DNA of 64,000 nucleotides from Petaurus breviceps papuanus (GCA_028583685.1 JAMXIF010000042.1:23599713-23663712); one strand, 5' to 3'. Numbered from the stretch's first letter, positions 10,151 through 21,035 are shown. Notes: a model not told the origin generated them from the sequence alone. A program made the numbers and translations.

Positions 10151-11785
10151 TCATTATCTCTTTTTTTAAACTAATTCTAATATTTGCTCTGATGATTCAG
10201 TGTTCTCACTCTACACAGAGAGCCATTTCAGCAAAAATTCTCACATTAATTTTTCTTTTCCCAATTTAAAATTTCATACATATCATTTGTTATCAATTTA
10301 TTAGATTCTCCCCAACTCTAGCTTCTACCAACAAACAAAATATTCATGAAATATTTTAGAGGCATATAGCTCCTGTTTAATCTGTATCTTTGGTTTCTTT
10401 CATGCCTTGAAGCATGTGTTCCTATACATTTTCCCTTATTCTCACTTTTTTCCTACCATTGTACTGAAATAACCAACTATTAGAGAGAATGTTGCTTTGA
10501 TTATTAAGTTTATTGTAGATTTTCCCTACCACTTAATCCCTAACAACCAACATTGGTGCATGTTTCCATTGTTTTCATGGTGTTATTTTTTTTTAATATA
10601 AAACATGAGTTCTGCTATACAGAATGACCAACATTCAATGAAATAACGTTTCTTTGTCACATCTAGCATATTATAAAACCCCTTCCTCTAGCTCTTTTCT
10701 TTGATTCTTCAAGGAGAATCTGTGAGCTATCCTTCCATTTAGCTATAACTTCCTTCTATCCTCTTATTTAATTTATAGCAAAAATATCAAAATCAATCCC
10801 ACTCAGCCCTTTTGGAATTATGTCTTCTTGGCCAATGGACAAAGATCTAATATTTATAGACCTTTAAATTTAAATATTTAATTAATAAAAATTAATAGTT
10901 TAATTAGTAAGTAAAAAATCTCATTTTTTATTTTGCCAAGAGACGTTAAGTTTATTTATGTAAAAACTGGGTCATTCTCAGAACCCTCTGTACCCTTTCC
11001 CCCCTACACTGCCATCATCATAGCAGAAGTGAAGAGAAGTCAATCACTTGGGGACTGAGGGCCATTTTTAATTTTTATTTTGTTTCAGTGGGTTGCTGCA
11101 GACAAAAAAAAATATCAGCACCAGTGGTCAAAGAGATGATTTGCTTCTAAGTAGTTATCTACTATAGGTTGGTCCTCAGAAAAAAGATGTGGTCTGTGGT
11201 TGGGGCCATACTTAAGGCCTTTCTGGCATGGTAGAGCTGCCAGAACTTACATTTCCTTCACAAAGGCTTCAAGAACCCAGAGACATCTCCAAGTCATAAT
11301 GAAGAACTTTATGTGGAAGACTAATGTGTTACTATCATTAAATTCTAGGATCATAGATACTAGAATCTTTTCTATGCTGTGGATTCCTGTTTAATGTCTA
11401 AAAATCCATGGAAAGCTTCATGACAGTGATTATCCTGTTAGTAACCATGACTGAGAAAACAGAATAACAATATGAGGTGGGCCTATTAATTTTCAGGCCC
11501 TTATGATAACTCTCTGACTTCCTTTCAGAGATGCAACCTAGGAAGTGTTCCCACAGGTGCTCCAGGATCTGTAGCCTAAAGTAACCACAATACTAAAGAC
11601 CCAGAAAAGAAAGCTCTCACCACCAAAGTCTTTAACCCTGTCAAATGATTCATCGCCAGAAACAGATTTGCTTTTATTAGTGAAAATGATACTGAAAAGA
11701 ATGAATTCTCATTTGCTTTACTGCTATATCTTAAGGAACATGGTCTTCAATTGACTCACAGCTGAAATTTTCTATATGTATTTTT
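10151..11785. other. Gene-free AT-rich stretch
   Basis: No recognised gene or confidently named repeat. The segment around 10600-10780 has the T-rich texture of an old reversed L1 3' end, without diagnostic motifs. A 64-codon plus frame at 11200-11394 is unremarkable. Confidence 0.45.
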
Positions 11786-11794
11786 TACCACCCC

Positions 11795-11925
11795 CCCTCC
11801 ACCATTAGAACATGAATTCCTTGACAATAGAGATTATCTTGCTTTTCTATTTGTATCTTCAGTACTTAGCACAATATTTCGTAAACAGAGCTTAATAATA
11901 CTTTTTCATTCACTTTTTTCCTTCC
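11795..11925 (+). mobile_element. L2 LINE 3' tail
   Basis: 'attagaacatgaattccttg', 'tttgtatcttcagtacttag' and 'gagcttaataatac' match the L2 terminal region ('agaatgtaagctccttgagg ... agtgcttaataaat'). Confidence 0.7.
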
Positions 11926-12052
11926 TTTCTTCTTCCCTTCCTACCTTCATCTCTTCCTCCCTTCTTTTTCTTCTATCTTTCCTTCCTTCCTTCCTTCCTT
12001 CCTTCCTTCCTTCCTTCCTTCCTTCCTTCCTTTCCTTCCTTCCTTCCTTGTT
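11926..12052. repeat. (TTCC)n microsatellite
   Basis: Degenerate pyrimidine start, then near-perfect 'ttcc' units from about 11972 to 12046. Confidence 0.95.
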
Positions 12053-12650
12053 TCCTTCATTTGTTAATTCTCAGAGGTCAACTGATTACAGAATGGTATA
12101 CACTGATGTGATCATATAAGGGAGCTCAAAAAGCCTATCTGGTCCAACACCCTATCTTCAGCAAGGGGTGGTAATATTGTCCCAACTTTACCATTTTATA
12201 AATTGAGGTATCTCTTTATTTTTTTTACTAAGAATAACACATGATTAAATGCCTGCAGGTGGAAAGAATTCATCATGGAAGGACTCAGCATTTATAATAA
12301 CCTAGGAGATTGAATTTAACCAATATTTATTGATAGGATTTGATTTCATTGTTTGACAGAAATTCACACTTCACAGCCCAACCCAATGCCTATTTTAGTC
12401 TCAGATTGAATTCCAGGAACAGCAATACTGACAAACTATTTGCTCCCTAGACTAAAAATAATCACTAGACAGAGACAAATAACATTCTCACATCCAGAGG
12501 CTTGTGAATGTCACTATCTTGTTAAGACAGGGCATGTTCTTCTTCAGTACACTCACACGTGGTGTCAATTCATATCAGGAGAAAGAAAATTGAGTACCTG
12601 AAGCATCCAACACAGCTAATGTCAAAATGTCACATGAGAGGACACAACTC
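12053..12650. other. Mostly unassigned, small MIR-like patch
   Basis: A short MIR3-like reverse patch ('tatctggtccaacacc ... ttttataaattgagg') at about 12140-12215. The remainder is not assigned. Confidence 0.4.
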
Positions 12651-12654
12651 AGAA

Positions 12655-12842
12655 CAAAGAGGGGTGGATTGTAGAATCAGAGGACATGGGTTCAAATCCC
12701 ACCTTTCTACTTATTGCCTTTGTGACTTTGATCAGTTTCCTTTACTGTTCCAGATCTTGGTTTTCTATTTTCTAAAAAGTTGGACTAGCTGGCATCTAAG
12801 GTGCCTTCCAGGTTTAAATCTACTATCCTATGATTCTCTGGC
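12655..12842 (+). mobile_element. MIR3-like SINE
   Basis: 'gggttcaaatcccaccttt' (B box), 'tttgtgactttgatcag', core, and tail 'ggactagctggcatctaagg' followed by 'tatcctatgattct'. The 'gattct' ending is the CR1-type terminus expected of a MIR3-class SINE. Confidence 0.75.
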
Positions 12843-13004
12843 ACTGCCTGAGTCAGGTTCTGTCACACTCACACACAAAGTGGGCATGGGGGCTGGTTAG
12901 TTCCTGGTTGCCATGGAGAATAATGAGCAACATTGTGAGCTTCAGAAGTGGAAGGGTAGGGCCAGTGGTACAAAGCCAGGCATAAAACACACCCAGAGGA
13001 TGAG

Positions 13005-13100
13005 AAACTTAGAAATAGAAGGGACCCTAAAAACCATCACCACCCCCACCCTTTAGAGATGCAGGGTCTGCAGCTCAGAAAAGTTAAGTGACTTGCATGA
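13005..13100 (-). mobile_element. MIR3-like SINE fragment, reverse
   Basis: 'aaacttagaaatagaaggga', 'gatgcagggtctgcagctca' and 'aagttaagtgacttgcatg' reproduce tail, core and head in reversed order. Confidence 0.65.
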
Positions 13101-13600
13101 TTTTTTCTTAATTTAATTTTTTAAAATTTAAATAAAAATAAAAAAATATATATTTTTAAAATATACCATGATGCCTCCAAAACTGGTCATGACAAATTGA
13201 GATAACTCATCGTCTCCCAAGACAATCTGTTATTCGCCCTGGCCCCATTAGTGCAGTCAGAATGTCCCCGGATTTTTCGGGTTTAGTTCCTTCTCTGACC
13301 TTGGGATCTTGGTTTTGAGCCTACTTTCATTTCCCATCTCGTCTTTTCAGCTAGATGACTACTATTCTTGGTTCTTGACATGGGTTTATTTGAGCTGCCA
13401 TCCTGGCCCCTACATGTATAGGAACTCATTGACTGTGAATACCCCACTGTCCCCTAATTGCCCCAACTGGAAAGACTTCCATAGAATCTTCTCAGGTGGG
13501 CCCCTGACCCAAGCCTCACCTCACCCCCATGGCCAGAAAAAAGAAGAAGAGAGAAAGAAGAAAGAGAAATTATAGTGAAAAATTAAGATAAATACAAATA
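13101..13600. other. Unassigned moderately GC block behind an A/T tract
   Basis: A TA-rich run (13100-13165) precedes about 380 bases of more GC-rich sequence with an 88-codon plus frame (13309-13575). The predicted peptide ends in a Lys/Glu low-complexity tail and shows no domain I recognise, so I do not call a gene. It could be an old LTR or other repeat. Confidence 0.35.
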
Positions 13601-14840
13601 TAGAAAAAATGAATCTTGCCTCATTTATATTATACTGAGGAGACAATTAAATAACTATACTTTTATGCTACCTGGTTGCACGCAAGTTATGTCTAATGCA
13701 AAATGGGTTTGACTGTTTTTAGGCAGTTTTACTAGAATTAACAATTCATTAATCAAATGAGCAGAGTTCAGTCAAGACCCAGTTAATTAGCTAAAATGGT
13801 TAACCAATTGAAGTCCTCATTGCAAAGAATTAAAAAGAAATTTCAATTTGAGGAAGATTATTTGGCTGAAATTCTCTATATTTCATTGCCTGTCAGCATC
13901 ACTAAGTACACAGACAGTGTGAACTAGTAAGGACTCGATTTTGTAAAGTGAAATTTTTATTACAAAATGCCCTTTAATTAAGGTATTTATCTAAATTTTC
14001 CAAATAGAAGAGAAAGAACCCCCAGCTCTCTTTCTTATTTTCTTTATATACATTAAAACTTAGAAAAATCTGTATAAAAAAAGAATTTTCCTTCTCTCCA
14101 TGTTCTGAATTTTTACTTTCCTTAAGTACATGGAAAGGGGCCAATTCCCCCTAAAGAAATAACTGAAGAGGTCAATAATATATGGAGCATAAAAGAAAGG
14201 TAATTTAGTGTGTATATCACATAAGATATACATATATATCATAAGTATTATATGTGTATTATATATTGGATTATATAGTACATATTACAGAAATAAAATG
14301 TGTATATAGATTTTTTAGAAGAAATAATATCATATAAGGCTCAAGATGGTATTAATTGTTATAATAATTCTATCTTTTTTTAAAAAGTCCTCTAACTTTG
14401 ATTTTACAATTTCAGTCACTCTAGCTTTGACCTATACCCCAACCCACCAAGATAAAACCTCCATATACTAATCAACATGATATTAACTATAATAAGAAAA
14501 GTGAATGAAGCCAGAGAACTATTTAGAAGAGAATAGTAATAACACAATTAGAAAGGAGCTGGAAGTATACAACTGAGGAAAAGCATGCTTAATTAAGCCC
14601 TTTGATAATTATCAAGATGTTCCAGACACAAGGCAGGATATACAGCTGAATATACTGGGATATTCATTAAGCCCTTTCATATAGTGGCCAAGCTGATGCT
14701 TCATGACCTGGTGACTTTGGAGTCTGTCCAACAATGTCATTGCACTGCTAGTCCTGGAAAAGTATAGGGTTTGACCTCTCTTCCTAAAAAATGCCTCATT
14801 TATCATGAAATTGGGATGTATTAGATGAAACATAGTAGAA
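13601..14840. other. AT-rich stretch with a TA-rich core
   Basis: No gene recognised. Positions 14215-14285 are a degenerate TATA/TGTA simple repeat. The minus frames at 14060-14242 and 14612-14833 have no recognisable features. Confidence 0.45.
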
Positions 14841-14844
14841 AGTA

Positions 14845-14985
14845 AAGACCGCTAGAATAGAAGTCAAGCATTCCTGCTCTGCCCCTTGCTAATTTTACGT
14901 CCTTTGCTAGGTCCCTTAGCTTTTCTCATTCCCTACATTGATAAAATGAGCTCACCTTCAGCATTTCATTCCTAGACTAAAATGC
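14845..14985 (+). mobile_element. MIR-type SINE fragment
   Basis: 'gaatagaagtcaagcattcc' (head), 'tttgctaggtcccttagctt' and 'gataaaatgagctcacc' lie in MIR order but are strongly diverged. Confidence 0.6.
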
Positions 14986-15394
14986 TTTTTATTTGTTAGG
15001 GAGGGGGGCAATGCATTAGCATGTAAAATACATTTACTAAGATTTCTACTCTGAAAAGTAAGTGCTTTGAAAGGTGAGCACACATAAAATTCAAACATAG
15101 AAATACTTGGATAAACATTATGCTAGTAGTCAATGGAGTTGAGGCCAGGAGAGGTGTGAATTTGGTCATGAGAGATTCTAGGGCAACATTCCAGGCTGGT
15201 TGGTAGAACCAGGGTTCAACAATGGAGTAAAATATGTGGAAATGAAGCTGCTAAACTCCTGTTAATGATTATTTTATCTCCCCTGCCTAGAGGACATTTT
15301 GTCCCAAGAACTTGGGGAAAAGTTAAAGCTTTACTTGAGGGAAGCGGGCACGTTTGAGCCACATCACAACCCTTTGAGTTGACAGATAATATTG

Positions 15395-15520
15395 GTTTAA
15401 AGATAAGAAAAATATGGCAGGAGAATCTTGTGTGACTTGCCTGACAAAGGTCACCCAGTGACCTACTTAGTGATAGAGCTAGAAACATAAGTTAGTTGTT
15501 CTGAATGCCAGTCATTCAAC
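15395..15520 (-). mobile_element. MIR-type SINE fragment, reverse
   Basis: 'ttgtgtgacttgcctgacaa', 'aggtcacccagtgac' and 'gagctagaaacataagt' correspond to the reverse complement of a MIR head. Confidence 0.55.
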
Positions 15521-15594
15521 TGTCATGTTTGTCTACTTGTCCAAACAATTAATATAGAGAAGCTCAAAACTGCATATGGAATTACACAGAAAAA

Positions 15595-15825
15595 CAGAAT
15601 CTGACAGCTGGAAAGAAATGCAGGAACAAAGATTTAGGGCTGAGAAGGACCTCAGAAGTCATTGGATCCAACTCCCTCATTTTATAAATGAGGAATCTGA
15701 GGAGCAGTTTAATGACTTGTCCAAGGTTACAAAGTTACTAAGTATATGAATGTGATTTAAATTCCTCAAGTTAGGTCTTCCTGACTCACAAATGTAGAAC
15801 TTTATGCACTATGGAAGGTCATGTT
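15595..15825 (-). mobile_element. MIR3-like SINE, reverse
   Basis: 'gagaaggacctcagaagtca', 'ttggatccaactccctcatt', 'aatgacttgtccaaggttac' and 'aggtcttcctgactcac' give tail, core and head in reversed order. The tail is the CR1/L3-like type. Confidence 0.75.
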
Positions 15826-16040
15826 GTCCAACTTTGACCTCCAGCATATGGCTATCCAGTCTTTGCTTAAAGACCTCCATTGGTGAGGAAACCACTCCCT
15901 CTTTCATCCTAATAGGTCAGTGTTAGGAAATTTGTTTCTTACATCAAGTTTAAATAGCCTTTCTACAGTTTGAGACCATTGCTCCTCATTCTGCCTTCTA
16001 TGGCCAAAATTAGCATCTACTCTTCCCATTCCCATGATGT
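15826..16040 (-). mobile_element. CR1/L3 LINE 3' fragment, reverse
   Basis: 'ccagtctttgcttaaagacc', 'aggaaaccactccctctttc' and 'gaccattgctcctcattctg' are the reverse complement of the CR1/L3 3' end ('ggaggtcttcaagcaaaggctgg' on its sense strand). Minus frames across it are decayed LINE sequence. Confidence 0.8.
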
Positions 16041-16717
16041 GTTGACATTTGATGGATACCATAATGGGGGAAATTATATGATTTCTTTCCTCCAAGTTCT
16101 TTGAAGGAAGGTCCCATAACTCAGGCCATGGTAAAGAACATAAGGCAGATATAAGATGGCACAGGAGGCATGGGTGATGCATTTATCAGATTTGCAGATG
16201 CCAGAAAGTGAGAACAGACACCAAATGTATTGGATCACACTCAAGATTCCAAAACATCTCACAAGCTTACCCATTGGGACAAATCTCATAAGATAACATA
16301 TGATAAGGATAAATACTTATACTTTCATCCCAAAGCATCAACTTCACACAAAAAACTAGGCAAAGAATGGTGGCTAAATATTAGTTTGTCTAAAAAAAAA
16401 TCAAGGGTTTGAGTATACTGCAAATTTCATATGAGTCAATAGTTTAGGGCTGCCAAGAAATGTAATACAACTTAGGTTGCACCAATAGAGATGGAGTTTC
16501 CAGAAGTGGGAGGTGACAATCTCATTGTACTCTGCCCTGATTAGATCTTATCTATAGCATTGTTTTGGTTTTGAGCCCAATATTTTCAAAACTGATGAGC
16601 TGGAGAGTGTCCAGAGAAGAGAAATTAGGATGTCATAGGAAAAATGGTTGAAGTAATTGAGAATGTTTAGCCTGGAAAAGAGTTTTGTTGAGAATTCTCA
16701 GAGGAAAGAGAAGGGAA

Positions 16718-16857
16718 GGGAGGAAACTGAGGGAAACAAAGACTAAGTGACTTGCCCAAGGTCACACAGCTAATAAGTTTCTGAGGCTACATTTGAATTC
16801 AGGTCTCCCTGACTCCAGACCCAATGCTTTATCCATTGCACCACCAGCTACTCCTAA
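16718..16857 (-). mobile_element. Marsupial SINE inserted in CR1/L3, reverse, 3'-truncated
   Basis: 'gtgacttgcccaaggtcaca', 'tgaattcaggtctccctgac' and 'ccattgcaccaccagct' are the head half of the SINE reversed. The RTE-like tail is absent. It interrupts the CR1 copy. Confidence 0.8.
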
Positions 16858-16954
16858 AATGGGTAGATAGAAGGTGAAAGAGTTTTGCTTGACCTCAAAG
16901 GGAAGAAATGGGAGCAATGTGTATAAATTGTCAAAAAAAAAAAAGACAGCTAAT

Positions 16955-17187
16955 GGATGGGGGAGAAGGGAATAAACAGTTATATAGTACCAGTTATATA
17001 TGTTATATAGTTATATATGCCAAGCACTGTGTGAAACACTTCATGAATACCTCATTTGATCTTCATAACAACCTTGCAAGTTAGATGGTATCATCCTCAT
17101 TTTACAGTCGAGGAAACTGAGGTAAACAGAGGTTAAGTAATTTGCACAAGATCATACAGCTAAGTGTTTGAAGTCCTTCGTGACTCA
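16955..17187 (-). mobile_element. MIR SINE inserted in CR1/L3, reverse
   Basis: 'gccaagcactgtgtgaaaca', 'cataacaaccttgcaagtta', 'ttttacagtcgaggaaactg' and 'agatcatacagctaagtg' follow a complete reversed MIR with its L2-type tail. The left edge near the A-run and TA-rich stretch at 16930-17020 is uncertain. Confidence 0.75.
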
Positions 17188-17606
17188 AGAAGGAGGGTTA
17201 ATACAAGGAAAGTCTTGCTAACAAATTAGTTATCCAAAATGGGGTGAATTGTTTTGGGAGTAGTAGGTTCTTTCTTACCAAAAACTTAAAGGAAAAGCAA
17301 GTTGAGTTCTAGTACAAAACAGTCAGAGCAGATTTTTGTCCAGGTCTAGACTGCACACTACTCAACTTCATAAATTCTTTCCAATTCTGAGATTCTGAGA
17401 TTCTGTGGGTGTTTGGTTAGTAGGACTCTGCAGGTGAAAGATTTTGATTATAAGACAACAAATGAGAAACAGATTGAGTTGGAAGTGAACTGTGGGCTTC
17501 AGAACAGAAGTGGGATTCCAGCAATCCCACATTGAAGGAACAGAACCATTACTGTGTATTTTTTTCCCCCAAAGACAGCATTGTATAGTACAAGGAATAC
17601 TGGATT

Positions 17607-17897
17607 GAAATTAGACCTCAGGGTCAGCTAGGTGGCACAGTGAATGGAGCACCGTTCCTGGAGTCAGGAGGACCTGAGTTCAAATTCAGCCTCAGACACA
17701 TAACACTTACTAGCCATGTGACCTTGGGCAAGTCACTTAAGCCCAATTGCCCTGCCTTATCCCCTCTGGAAAGGAAGGAAGGAAGGAAGGAAGGAAGGAA
17801 GGAAGGAAGGAAGGAAGGAAGGAAGGAAGGAAGGAAGGAAGGAAGGAAGGAAGGAAGGAAGGAAGGAAGGAAGGAAGGAAGGAAAGAAATTAGACCT
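17607..17897 (+). mobile_element. Short-form SINE ending in a long (GGAA)n tract, 12-bp duplication
   Basis: The insert 17619-17885 comprises a well-conserved SINE head and middle ('ggtcagctaggtggcacagt', 'gagttcaaattcagcctcag', 'aagtcacttaagcccaattg'), then about 115 bases of 'ggaa' units in place of an A-tail. The duplication 'gaaattagacct' is at 17607-17618 and 17886-17897 with no mismatch, so the microsatellite lies inside the insertion. The 113- and 100-codon frames here are KEGR and LPSF repeats, not genes. Confidence 0.93.
17770..17884. repeat. (GGAA)n microsatellite
   Basis: Near-perfect tetranucleotide array of about 28 units forming the tail of the SINE above. Confidence 0.97.
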
Positions 17898-17984
17898 GGG
17901 TTTGATTCAAGTCCTTTCAAATTCAAATTTCTTCATCCTACTCTCTATTTCAAGGTCTCTAAAGTAGAGACCATATCCTGACCC

Positions 17985-18484
17985 TAAAGGTATGGTCCAT
18001 CAACCAATCAGAAGGTGATGCATCCTATGCTCCCCACTACAGTCATGGAGCTCATCTCCAATACAACCACGCCTATCCCGAATCCTCTAACACTCCCCAA
18101 TTTTACTTCTCCTTCCCTCCAAGTAAACTCCTTCCTTCTGAGTCAGTAGTCCTCCCAGAGAAGTTATACCCTAACTACTACATAGGCACCAGCACACAAC
18201 AGTGATACTGGTTCCTACCATCTCCACCCCAGCATAATCTATCTCCCATCCCCCATATCACCCTTAGGCTTTGCCAGGTGCTCCTCAGGGAGCAGGCTCT
18301 TTCTCTGGGGAAGTAAATCCTGAATAAGAGCCCACTACTGCCCGTCAACATTTTTCATTCAATGAGATGAAGGGAGTCTCATTGGAGGAGCAGGCAGGCA
18401 TGGATGGGTTGTGGTCTGTATCACCCATAGTATAATGCTATTTTCCCCCTCAAACCCACCCCCCTCATGAACTTCTCTAGCTCT
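17985..18484. other. Unassigned, relatively GC-rich block
   Basis: 'catggagctcatctccaata', 'ccctccaagtaaactccttc' and 'aggtgctcctcagggagcag' give this block a different texture from its AT-rich surroundings. No long frame. It may be an old retroelement or retrocopy fragment. I cannot name it. Confidence 0.35.
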
Positions 18485-18830
18485 GTTCTAAATACCACCA
18501 TCCTTCTAGTTACTTGGAGTCAAAACCTTGACATCATCTTCAGTTTCAAATGCTTACTGCTTTTCCTCACTCATCTTCACCACCACCACTCCTCGGTCCC
18601 ATGTCCAGTTAAGTAACAAGCCTTGTCATACATCTTTAGCCATCTCTTGTATCTGTCCCTTTTTCTTTAAACTTTACCACCATTTCTCAGCTGCCTTCTC
18701 CCTCTGGAACTTCCCTCATCACCTGGATTGGTGTGGGTATTCAAATGAAATATAGGATGTAAGACACTTTGCAAACCTTAAAGAACTATAAATACCTATT
18801 ATTGTTATATTATTATTAACCTGCCATCGC
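18485..18830 (+). mobile_element. L2 ORF2 remnant with MIR tail
   Basis: 'ttggagtcaaaaccttgaca' with 'tttcctcactcatcttca' resembles the C-terminal coding region of L2 ('cttggggtcatccttgactcctcactctc'). At 18735-18820 a MIR tail follows ('acactttgcaaaccttaaag', 'aactataaatacctatta'). Confidence 0.6.
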
Positions 18831-19214
18831 CAGGCCCCCAGTCTAGTGATGGCTTCATTCCCTGAGCCTGTACTGCACTCCAGCTGAGCTTAAGCAATGT
18901 TTATACAGCAATACAGAGGTGTGCTGGTAAGTGTTTAACAACTGGGCTCTCTAGGGGGGCAAAGCATGCACATACACATAAGTTTAATCTGAATTATTAA
19001 TACTTTCCTAAATCTAGACAACAAATCAAAACAAAACAAAAATCAAGCTGTTCACACTGAAAATGTAATAATGGGCTTTCATGAGCTAGTTAGAGCTGTT
19101 TCCAGTCCTTCCCTGGGCCAAGACTGGACATGTTTCATCCTCTTCTGAGATGAATTCCTATCTGTAGACTTTGCAACATGTCCCAGTGTGGGTACCTCTT
19201 CTCACTACCCTCAG
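18831..19214. other. Unassigned stretch
   Basis: No gene or clear repeat. 'caggcccccagtctagtgatgg' (18832-18853) and the flanking sequence show no recognised motif. Confidence 0.4.
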
Positions 19215-19345
19215 CTTTTCAATTTTATCTTATGCATTTCCCCCCATTAGAATGTAAGTTCCATTTTCTAACTTGTATTTTTATCACCCACACTTAGCCC
19301 AGTACCTCACACATAGTAATTGTTTAGTAAATGCTTGTGGTCTGC
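19215..19345 (+). mobile_element. L2 LINE 3' tail
   Basis: 'cattagaatgtaagttccat', 'cacacttagcccagtacctc' and 'ttgtttagtaaatgcttgtg' reproduce the L2 terminus. Confidence 0.75.
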
Positions 19346-19600
19346 TTGCCATGCTCGCTACCCACTCTCCCAATCCACTAGGTCAGGTTCTCATTATCTT
19401 TCGCTGGGCTATTACAATAGCCTTCTGGCTTGTTTCCCTACCTCAAGTCACTTTCTTCTCCAATCCCTTCTCCACACATGTGGAAAAACAGTTTTCCTAA
19501 AGCTCATGTCTGACTATGTCACTTTCCTAATGAAACAACTACAATAATTCCCTATTGACACCAGAGTCAATTGTTATTTTCTTTTTGAAATTTCTATTAT
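19346..19600 (+). mobile_element. L2 LINE ORF2 C-terminal fragment
   Basis: 'gggctattacaatagccttc', 'tggcttgtttccctacctca', 'ttttcctaaagctcatgtct' and 'gactatgtcactttcctaat' match the conserved L2 segment near the end of ORF2. The plus frames 19273-19547 are remnants of this LINE. Confidence 0.8.
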
Positions 19601-19724
19601 ATGTGTAAGTTGTATAATATCACAGTAAATAGTACATTGTTCCTTCTTAGACTGCCTTACCTGTACATCCCCTACATCTCATGGCTTTTGCATGGCTATA
19701 TCCCAGGGTTCTCTCCTGAGCCCC

Positions 19725-19820
19725 TTTCTCTCTCTCTTTCTCTGTATCTGTCTCTCTGTCTCTCTCCCCCCCCCACCTCCCCCCGTCTCTCTGTCTCTAT
19801 CTCTGTCTCTCCCTCCCTTT
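19725..19820. repeat. (TC)n/(CTGT) pyrimidine tract
   Basis: 'tctctctctttctctg' and 'tctctgtctctctcccccc' runs with a C-rich centre. Overlapping plus frames are low-complexity translations. Confidence 0.9.
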
Positions 19821-20049
19821 TTCTCTCATGGGGATCCTATTAGTTCCCATGAATTAAATTGTTGTTACTCTGAAGCCGATTCCCAAATCTGTATACCCAG
19901 TCTTCATCTCTCTAATGAGTTCTAGTCCTACATCTTCCATTGTGTTCTAAGTAAAGCAACCTGGTTATCCCACTGGCAATAAAACCTGAAAATTCCCCAA
20001 ATGGAAATGATTATCTCCCCACCCCACCCCCACTCACCTTTCTTCTTAA

Positions 20050-21035
20050 CATCCCTATCTTTAAGGTATGCTCCACCATCTTGCCAGTCACCCAGGTTCA
20101 CCTTAGAGTCAATCCTGACTCCTCATTCTTCCTCATCCCCCATTATCTCTAGTCAGCTTCCAAAATCCTGTCAATTCTGCCTCAATAACATTTTTCTCTC
20201 TGACATGTTCACTAAGCTAATTCACCTTCTCATCACCTCTCACACATATTATTGCTTGAACTTCCCAAAATAATTTATTGACTTCAGTCTCTCCCATGCC
20301 TAATCAATTCATTAGCTTCCAAATAGATGTTCTTAAAGAACTGATCTATGCAAGTCACTCCTCTACTCAAGAAGCTTCAGTTACTTCCTATTACCTCTAA
20401 AATAAATAGAAAGGAGTGACTAGGTAGCACAGTGAATAGAGCACTGACCCTGGAGTCAGGAGGACCTGAGTTCAAATTTGATCTCAGACACTTAACACCT
20501 ACTAGCCACGTGACCTTGGGCAAGTCACTTAACCCCAACTGCCCTGCCTTCCCCCCTCCAAAAAAGTAAAAGAAAAATTATAAATAAAATAAACAGAAAC
20601 TCTTCTCTTTCTAATTTAAAGCCTTTCAGAATCTGGATCTAGCCTCTTTCCAAGCTGATTATAAATTACTCCTGCTCATGAATTTTGCATTCTAATAAAC
20701 AACGCTGTTTTCTATTCCCTGCATATAGTAACCCATCTCCCTCCCCCCCACCCCGTGCTTTTGCACACTGTTGGAATACTCTCCTTTCTTATATGCATCT
20801 CCAAGAGTCCTTAGATCTTGTCAAGACTCAGTTCAATCACCGCATACTACAGGATGCTTGCTCTTATGACCTCAGTTATTAGCACCCTTTATCGCACCTC
20901 AAAATTACTCTGTTTTTACCATCTATATAATTTGTGTATAGATGTATGTGTACATGCTGTCTTCCCCCAGTAGAATGTAAGCTTCTTGAGGGCAGAGAAT
21001 GTTTTGTTTTGTCTTTGTTTCCCCAGAGTCTTGCA
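20050..21035 (+). mobile_element. L2 LINE ORF2 end and 3' UTR, split by a SINE
   Basis: 'ttagagtcaatcctgactcc', 'caaaatcctgtcaattctgc', 'atctatgcaagtcactcctc' and 'gaagcttcagttacttccta' run up to 20398. After the SINE, 'aaagcctttcagaatctgga', 'ggatgcttgctcttatgacc', 'gtagaatgtaagcttcttga' and 'gggcagagaatgttttg' carry the element into its 3' UTR. This is the best-preserved L2 in the window. Coding is decayed. Confidence 0.85.
20399..20599 (+). mobile_element. Short-form SINE inserted in L2, 14-bp duplication
   Basis: The insert 20413-20585 has the head 'ggagtgactaggtagcacag', 'gagttcaaatttgatctcag', 'aagtcacttaaccccaactg' and an A-rich end after 'ccctgccttcccccctcc'. The duplication 'aaaataaatagaaa' (20399-20412) recurs as 'aaaataaacagaaa' (20586-20599) with one mismatch. 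No RTE-like tail: this is the short form also seen at 17.6 and 55.6 kb. Confidence 0.92.

Larger units (their letters stand above)
16160..17412 (+). mobile_element. CR1/L3 LINE, 3' part with reverse-transcriptase remnants, split twice
   Basis: Starts inside ORF2. 'tttgcagatgccagaaa' (16190-16206) aligns with the catalytic box of CR1 RT, normally F-A-D-D and here F-A-D-A. The plus frame 16230-16412 keeps the pattern 'HWDKSHKITYDKDK', matching the L3-type 'hWa.snkmkfn.dKc'. Further pieces are 'gatgagctggagagtgtcca' and 'atgtttagcctggaaaagag'. After two SINE insertions it resumes at 16858 ('ttttgcttgacctcaaaggg') and at about 17190, ending 'attctgagattctgagattc' with the short terminal repeats typical of CR1. 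Several stops and shifts; inactive. Confidence 0.85.

Noticed and set aside
12053-14840. CRISPR-like or tandem-repeat array
   Set aside because: No regularly spaced direct repeats with unique spacers anywhere in the window; all tandem arrays are microsatellites.
17624-17981. KEGR and LPSF repeat frames as repeat proteins
   Set aside because: Translation of the (GGAA)n tail of a SINE in both directions.
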